A stretch of DNA of 7,744 nt from Amylibacter sp. Lineage in GTDB: Bacteria; Pseudomonadota; Alphaproteobacteria; Rhodobacterales; Rhodobacteraceae. The notes under the pieces were generated by a model. It ran no database searches and was not told where the DNA came from. It saw only the letters and a program-made list of their open reading frames with translations. Shown here piece after piece: positions 5,767-7,744 of the stretch (position 1 is its first letter; the number at the start of each line of letters is the position of its first letter). The position numbers were made by a program, and so were the translations under genes. The DNA lies in the NCBI GenBank assembly GCA_030625465.1, contig DAOUQS010000088.1:1-7744 (forward strand), read 5' to 3'.

Positions 5767-6159
5767 ATGACAATAGAAACGCCAAGTTTAACCGAAATGG
5801 GTGTACTTAATCCTGAACAGATTGCGGGCTACACAACCGTACATCTGACCAAAGACATGGATGTGTTGAAAATTGATTATCGCCGCAAGAAAAATTCATT
5901 TCTACCAAAACACCGCCGCTATGAATTCCGACGCATCAGCAAACCGATGCCAGGCTCGGAACTAAGAGGCACCGAAGCTATCCGTTATGAAATCTCGCCG
6001 ATTTTGGCAAAAGCCATTGGCGAGCTGGACGCCTTGTTGGCAAACAACAAGCAAACCACAGCCACAAAAGCATCCCTGCAACATGAGCTGGCCGAGCTGA
6101 GTAGCGACATGAATGAACGCATCAAGCACCTGTCCAAGATGATCGATACTCTGGCGTAA
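5767..6159 (+). CDS. DUF3461 family protein
   Basis: This 130-residue protein is recognised as DUF3461 by its N-terminal half: a PSLTEMGVLNPEQIAGY opening, a DVLKIDYRRKK strand and SFLPKHRRYEF, followed by a YEISPILAKAIGELDALL helix. The last 45 or so residues are charged and helical (HELAELSSDMNERIKHLSKM) and may form a coiled coil. There is no signal peptide or membrane segment, so it is presumably cytoplasmic. The function of the family is unknown; the Arg/Lys-rich centre could contact nucleic acid or another acidic partner, but that is a guess. The frame is open for 17 codons upstream, yet AAGGA (5754-5758), eight bases before the ATG at 5767, and the family's N-terminus set the start here. 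The gene ends at a shared bidirectional terminator. Confidence 0.78.
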   Translation: MTIETPSLTEMGVLNPEQIAGYTTVHLTKDMDVLKIDYRRKKNSFLPKHRRYEFRRISKPMPGSELRGTEAIRYEISPILAKAIGELDALLANNKQTTATKASLQHELAELSSDMNERIKHLSKMIDTLA

Positions 6160-6181
6160 TCCAGATCGACCACTGTCATTA

Positions 6182-6211
6182 AAAAAGGCACGCTTACGGG
6201 CGTGCCTTTTT
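6182..6211. terminator. Bidirectional intrinsic terminator between convergent genes
   Basis: AAAAAGGCACGC (6182-6193) pairs perfectly with GCGTGCCTTTTT (6200-6211) around a six-base loop. The GC stem has a T-run on its 3' side when read on either strand. It lies between the DUF3461 stop (6159) and the end of the minus-strand DUF6280 gene (6234), so it can end transcription from both sides. Confidence 0.92.
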
Positions 6212-6233
6212 AGTTTAAAACTGTGTAGTGGGC

Positions 6234-6548
6234 TTAAGCCGCTTCTTTGGCCGCGGCTTGGCGTTCGCTTTCTTCGCGTGACAGGGCCACAGAGGTCCGT
6301 ACACCGCGTGACACGAATTCCATCATACCTTTAACGCAGCGCTCTGTCGGCTCGATGCCAGCGCACATCAAAACTTCACGGCCATCACGTGAGCGTGCCC
6401 AGCGGGCAATGCTTTCAACGCCGTTACCGTATTTTTTATCGTCTGCAATGGCATCATCCAATGCGGCCAAGACCACAGCGGCAAACAACTTGGCAGAGCG
6501 TTTGCCCTGGTCATTGATGAATGCAGAATTATCTATTGTATCAAACAT
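6234..6548 (-). CDS. DUF6280 family protein (small conserved Rhodobacterales-type protein)
   Basis: The 104-residue product has a strongly conserved-looking centre: KLFAAVVLAALDDAIADDKK, then YGNGVESIARWARSRDGREVL, CAGIEPTERCVKGMMEFV and GVRTSVALSREES. I recall this pattern as DUF6280, a family seen mainly in Rhodobacterales; this is memory, not a search. The protein looks mostly helical, with no signal peptide or membrane segment. The segment SIARWARSRDGREVLMCAGIEP reads like a compact helical bundle and could bind DNA or protein, but no classical helix-turn-helix is clear. Cys62 and Cys70 are the only cysteines by my count. The ATG at 6548 is the only reasonable start, with just a weak purine-rich stretch upstream. 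The gene is divergent from efp, with 215 bases between them, and convergent with the DUF3461 gene. Confidence 0.75.
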   Translation of the reverse strand: MFDTIDNSAFINDQGKRSAKLFAAVVLAALDDAIADDKKYGNGVESIARWARSRDGREVLMCAGIEPTERCVKGMMEFVSRGVRTSVALSREESERQAAAKEAA

Positions 6549-6688
6549 TATCGACTTGATCTTTTCTTCATTTTATCGGTTCTGGCCAATATGATGATTT
6601 TAGAGCGATTCGGTATTGCCTATATGGAATGGCAGCCATGCAGTACACGCATAGCTACCGGACAGCCCCGAACCGATCCCACATCGGC

Positions 6689-6717
6689 TTGCTTATAGCA
6701 GAGGGTCATTCTATATA
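6689..6717 (+). promoter_or_regulatory. Sigma-70-type promoter of efp
   Basis: TTGCTT (6689-6694) and TATATA (6712-6717) are separated by exactly 17 bases, predicting a start near 6724 and a leader of about 40 bases. A small dyad, CCGAT (6673-6677) with ATCGG (6683-6687), sits just upstream of the -35. No comparably good promoter is visible for the divergent DUF6280 gene. Confidence 0.6.
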
Positions 6718-6763
6718 CGCTTTGAATAATTTTTCCACCTTTTTAATTCAGAAGAGCGAAACA

Positions 6764-7327
6764 ATGCCGAAAATCAATGGGAACGAAATCCGCCCGGGGT
6801 ACATCCTGGAACATAATGACGGCCTTTGGATTGCTGTCAAAGTTGACCACGTGAAGCCCGGCAAGGGCGGTGCGTTTGCCCAGGTTGAAATGAAAAACCT
6901 GCGGACCAACTCAAAACTGAATGAACGCTTTCGTTCCGCTGACAAGGTAGAAAAGGTTCGTTTAGATCAAAAAGACCAACAGTTTCTTTATGAAAATGAC
7001 GGAATGCTGGTTTTTATGGATATGGAAACCTATGAACAAATCGAGCTGCCATCGGATATTCTGGGCGAACGCCGCCCGTTTTTACAAGACGGCATGACCA
7101 TCAAGATCGAGTATCACGAATCCGAAGCGCTAAGCGCCGAATTGCCGCAAAAAGTAACTTGCGTCGTGGCCGAAACCGAACCTGCCGTAAAAGGCCAAAC
7201 CGCCGCCAATAGCTTTAAACCTGCGGTTTTGGACAACGGCGTGCGCATAATGATTCCCCCCTTCGTCGGGCAGGAAGAGGCTGTTGTGGTCAATACCGAA
7301 ACCATGGAATACGTGGAACGGGCTTAA
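6764..7327 (+). CDS. efp: Elongation factor P
   Basis: This encodes EF-P, which binds the ribosome between the P and E sites and relieves stalling at consecutive prolines. The product is 187 residues, the usual length. It starts [12 protein letters not shown] and carries the loop KPGKGGAF with Lys34 at the tip, the position that is beta-lysylated by EpmA/EpmB in E. coli; whether this organism modifies it cannot be told from the window. Three beta-barrel domains are expected: residues 1-64, 65-127 and 128-187. The C-terminal block [30 protein letters not shown] is the typical EF-P ending. The frame is open for 45 codons upstream, but the family N-terminus places the start at 6764. The ribosome-binding site is modest (AGAAGAG). 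The gene is monocistronic, with its own promoter. Confidence 0.97.
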   Translation: MPKINGNEIRPGYILEHNDGLWIAVKVDHVKPGKGGAFAQVEMKNLRTNSKLNERFRSADKVEKVRLDQKDQQFLYENDGMLVFMDMETYEQIELPSDILGERRPFLQDGMTIKIEYHESEALSAELPQKVTCVVAETEPAVKGQTAANSFKPAVLDNGVRIMIPPFVGQEEAVVVNTETMEYVERA

Positions 7328-7365
7328 CCGCCGGTCACACTTCAAGATACGCCGCGTCCTCATAC

Positions 7366-7447
7366 GGGGGTAAACCACCCCCCGCCAAAGCCCCACAGCC
7401 TTACTTTAGACTTCATTAAGTCGCATTATCGGCAAATTTGCCTTTTT
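7366..7447 (+). terminator. Possible weak termination region of efp
   Basis: Three small inverted repeats follow efp: GGGGGT (7366-7371) with ACCCCC (7377-7382), GACTT (7409-7413) with AAGTC (7418-7422), and the palindrome GGCAAATTTGCC (7431-7442). Only the last is followed by a T-run (7443-7447), and its stem is short. It is the best terminator candidate, but weaker than the two others in this window. Confidence 0.35.
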
Positions 7448-7468
7448 AGGCGTCCATTTTTCTCTGTC

Positions 7469-7505
7469 TTGACGTTTTTAGGTCAAAATTTACCTGTATC
7501 AGGTA
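7469..7505 (+). promoter_or_regulatory. Possible -35 element and operator-like dyad before the small ORF
   Basis: TTGACG at 7469-7474 is a good -35, but the hexamer 17 bases on (ACCTGT) is a poor -10. Instead, that place is occupied by a perfect dyad, TACCTG-TAT-CAGGTA (7491-7505), ending four bases before the ATG at 7510 and covering its AGG ribosome-binding site. A second small dyad, TTGAC (7469-7473) with GTCAA (7482-7486), lies over the -35. The arrangement suggests a regulated or autoregulated promoter (inference). Confidence 0.4.
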
Positions 7506-7509
7506 TGAG

Positions 7510-7650
7510 ATGAAACATAGTACCAAAGCATTACAGCGCGCCCTAGACAGGGTCAAAGAGTGGCCGGAAGATTCGGAGCCGCCGAAGAATGTTCATCTGC
7601 TTAAAAATCCTGAAAAACCTGCGGCGCAAGACAGCGGCAACCAGAAGTGA
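7510..7650 (+). CDS. Small hypothetical protein, 46 residues
   Basis: ATG at 7510 opens 46 codons ending in TGA at 7650. The peptide starts MKHSTKALQRALDRVKEWPE, an amphipathic-looking basic/acidic helix. It then turns Pro-rich (DSEPPKNVHLLKNPEKPA) and ends polar (AQDSGNQK). There is no cysteine, signal peptide or membrane segment. AGG (7501-7503), six bases before the ATG, can serve as ribosome-binding site. I do not recognise a family. The opening helix vaguely resembles those of small antitoxin proteins, but no toxin gene follows within the window and the similarity is too slight to name it. The operator-like dyad directly upstream argues for a real, regulated gene; the short length argues for caution. 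Confidence 0.5.
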   Translation: MKHSTKALQRALDRVKEWPEDSEPPKNVHLLKNPEKPAAQDSGNQK

Positions 7651-7744
7651 TCTTTTTGTAAAGGCAGATGCAGACCCTGCGCACGGCGATATAACAAGGC
7701 GATAACCTTTCGCAGTGTATAACACCCCTGACGTCAAAAGTAGT

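Noticed and set aside
6231..6240. Perfect ten-base palindrome GGCTTAAGCC over the DUF6280 stop codon
   Set aside because: It is short, partly coding, and next to a real terminator; there is no reason to assign a role.
6629..6763. A 45-codon N-terminal extension of EF-P
   Set aside because: EF-P of standard length begins at 6764, and the extension reads through the efp promoter.
7405..7419. TTTA-N7-TTAA, a near-match to the CtrA motif downstream of efp
   Set aside because: One half-site deviates, and it is about 90 bases from the nearest downstream start codon, so it is likely chance.
7729..7736. Palindrome TGACGTCA near the right edge, possibly a minus-strand -35 (TTGACG)
   Set aside because: No -10 is found at a suitable distance and the context is cut off by the window end.
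7543..7737. Minus-strand 64-codon frame at the right end
   Set aside because: It overlaps the better supported small plus-strand frame, is Arg-rich, and lacks a ribosome-binding site or recognisable family.

Overview
The window looks like chromosomal DNA of an alphaproteobacterium, most likely a Rhodobacterales (Roseobacter-type) organism of moderate GC content. The L28 sequence with its alphaproteobacterial C-terminal tail, the small protein recognised as DUF6280, and the DUF3108-hrpB gene pair support this. The assignment rests on recognising protein families by eye; no database was searched. I see no insertion sequence, phage module, CRISPR array, tRNA or rRNA.

Layout, left to right. (1) Positions 1-67, minus strand: the first 22 codons of an unidentified gene with a hydrophobic N-terminus, cut by the window edge. 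(2) rpmB (198-491, minus), with its own promoter and a clear intrinsic terminator. (3) A divergent spacer (492-862) that carries the rpmB promoter on one side and an AT-rich promoter plus a structured leader on the other. (4) A two-gene plus-strand operon: a Cys-rich DUF1326 protein (863-1498) and a seven-helix, Met/His/Cys-rich DUF2182 membrane protein (1508-2332). This is the least characterised system here and the best candidate for new biology, probably metal handling. (5) A second plus-strand pair: an exported DUF3108 protein (2467-3180) followed six bases later by the DEAH/RHA-type helicase HrpB (3187-5667). (6) A DUF3461 protein (5767-6159) with a perfect CtrA-type motif in its leader. 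(7) A bidirectional terminator shared with the convergent DUF6280 gene (6234-6548, minus). (8) efp for elongation factor P (6764-7327), divergent from DUF6280, with a strong-looking promoter and the modifiable Lys34. (9) A 46-codon orphan reading frame (7510-7650) preceded by a symmetrical operator-like site.

Functionally, rpmB and efp are translation genes and hrpB encodes a predicted RNA helicase. The rest are conserved genes of unknown function. Only two groups look co-transcribed: DUF1326-DUF2182 and DUF3108-hrpB. The other genes appear to be single units with their own signals.
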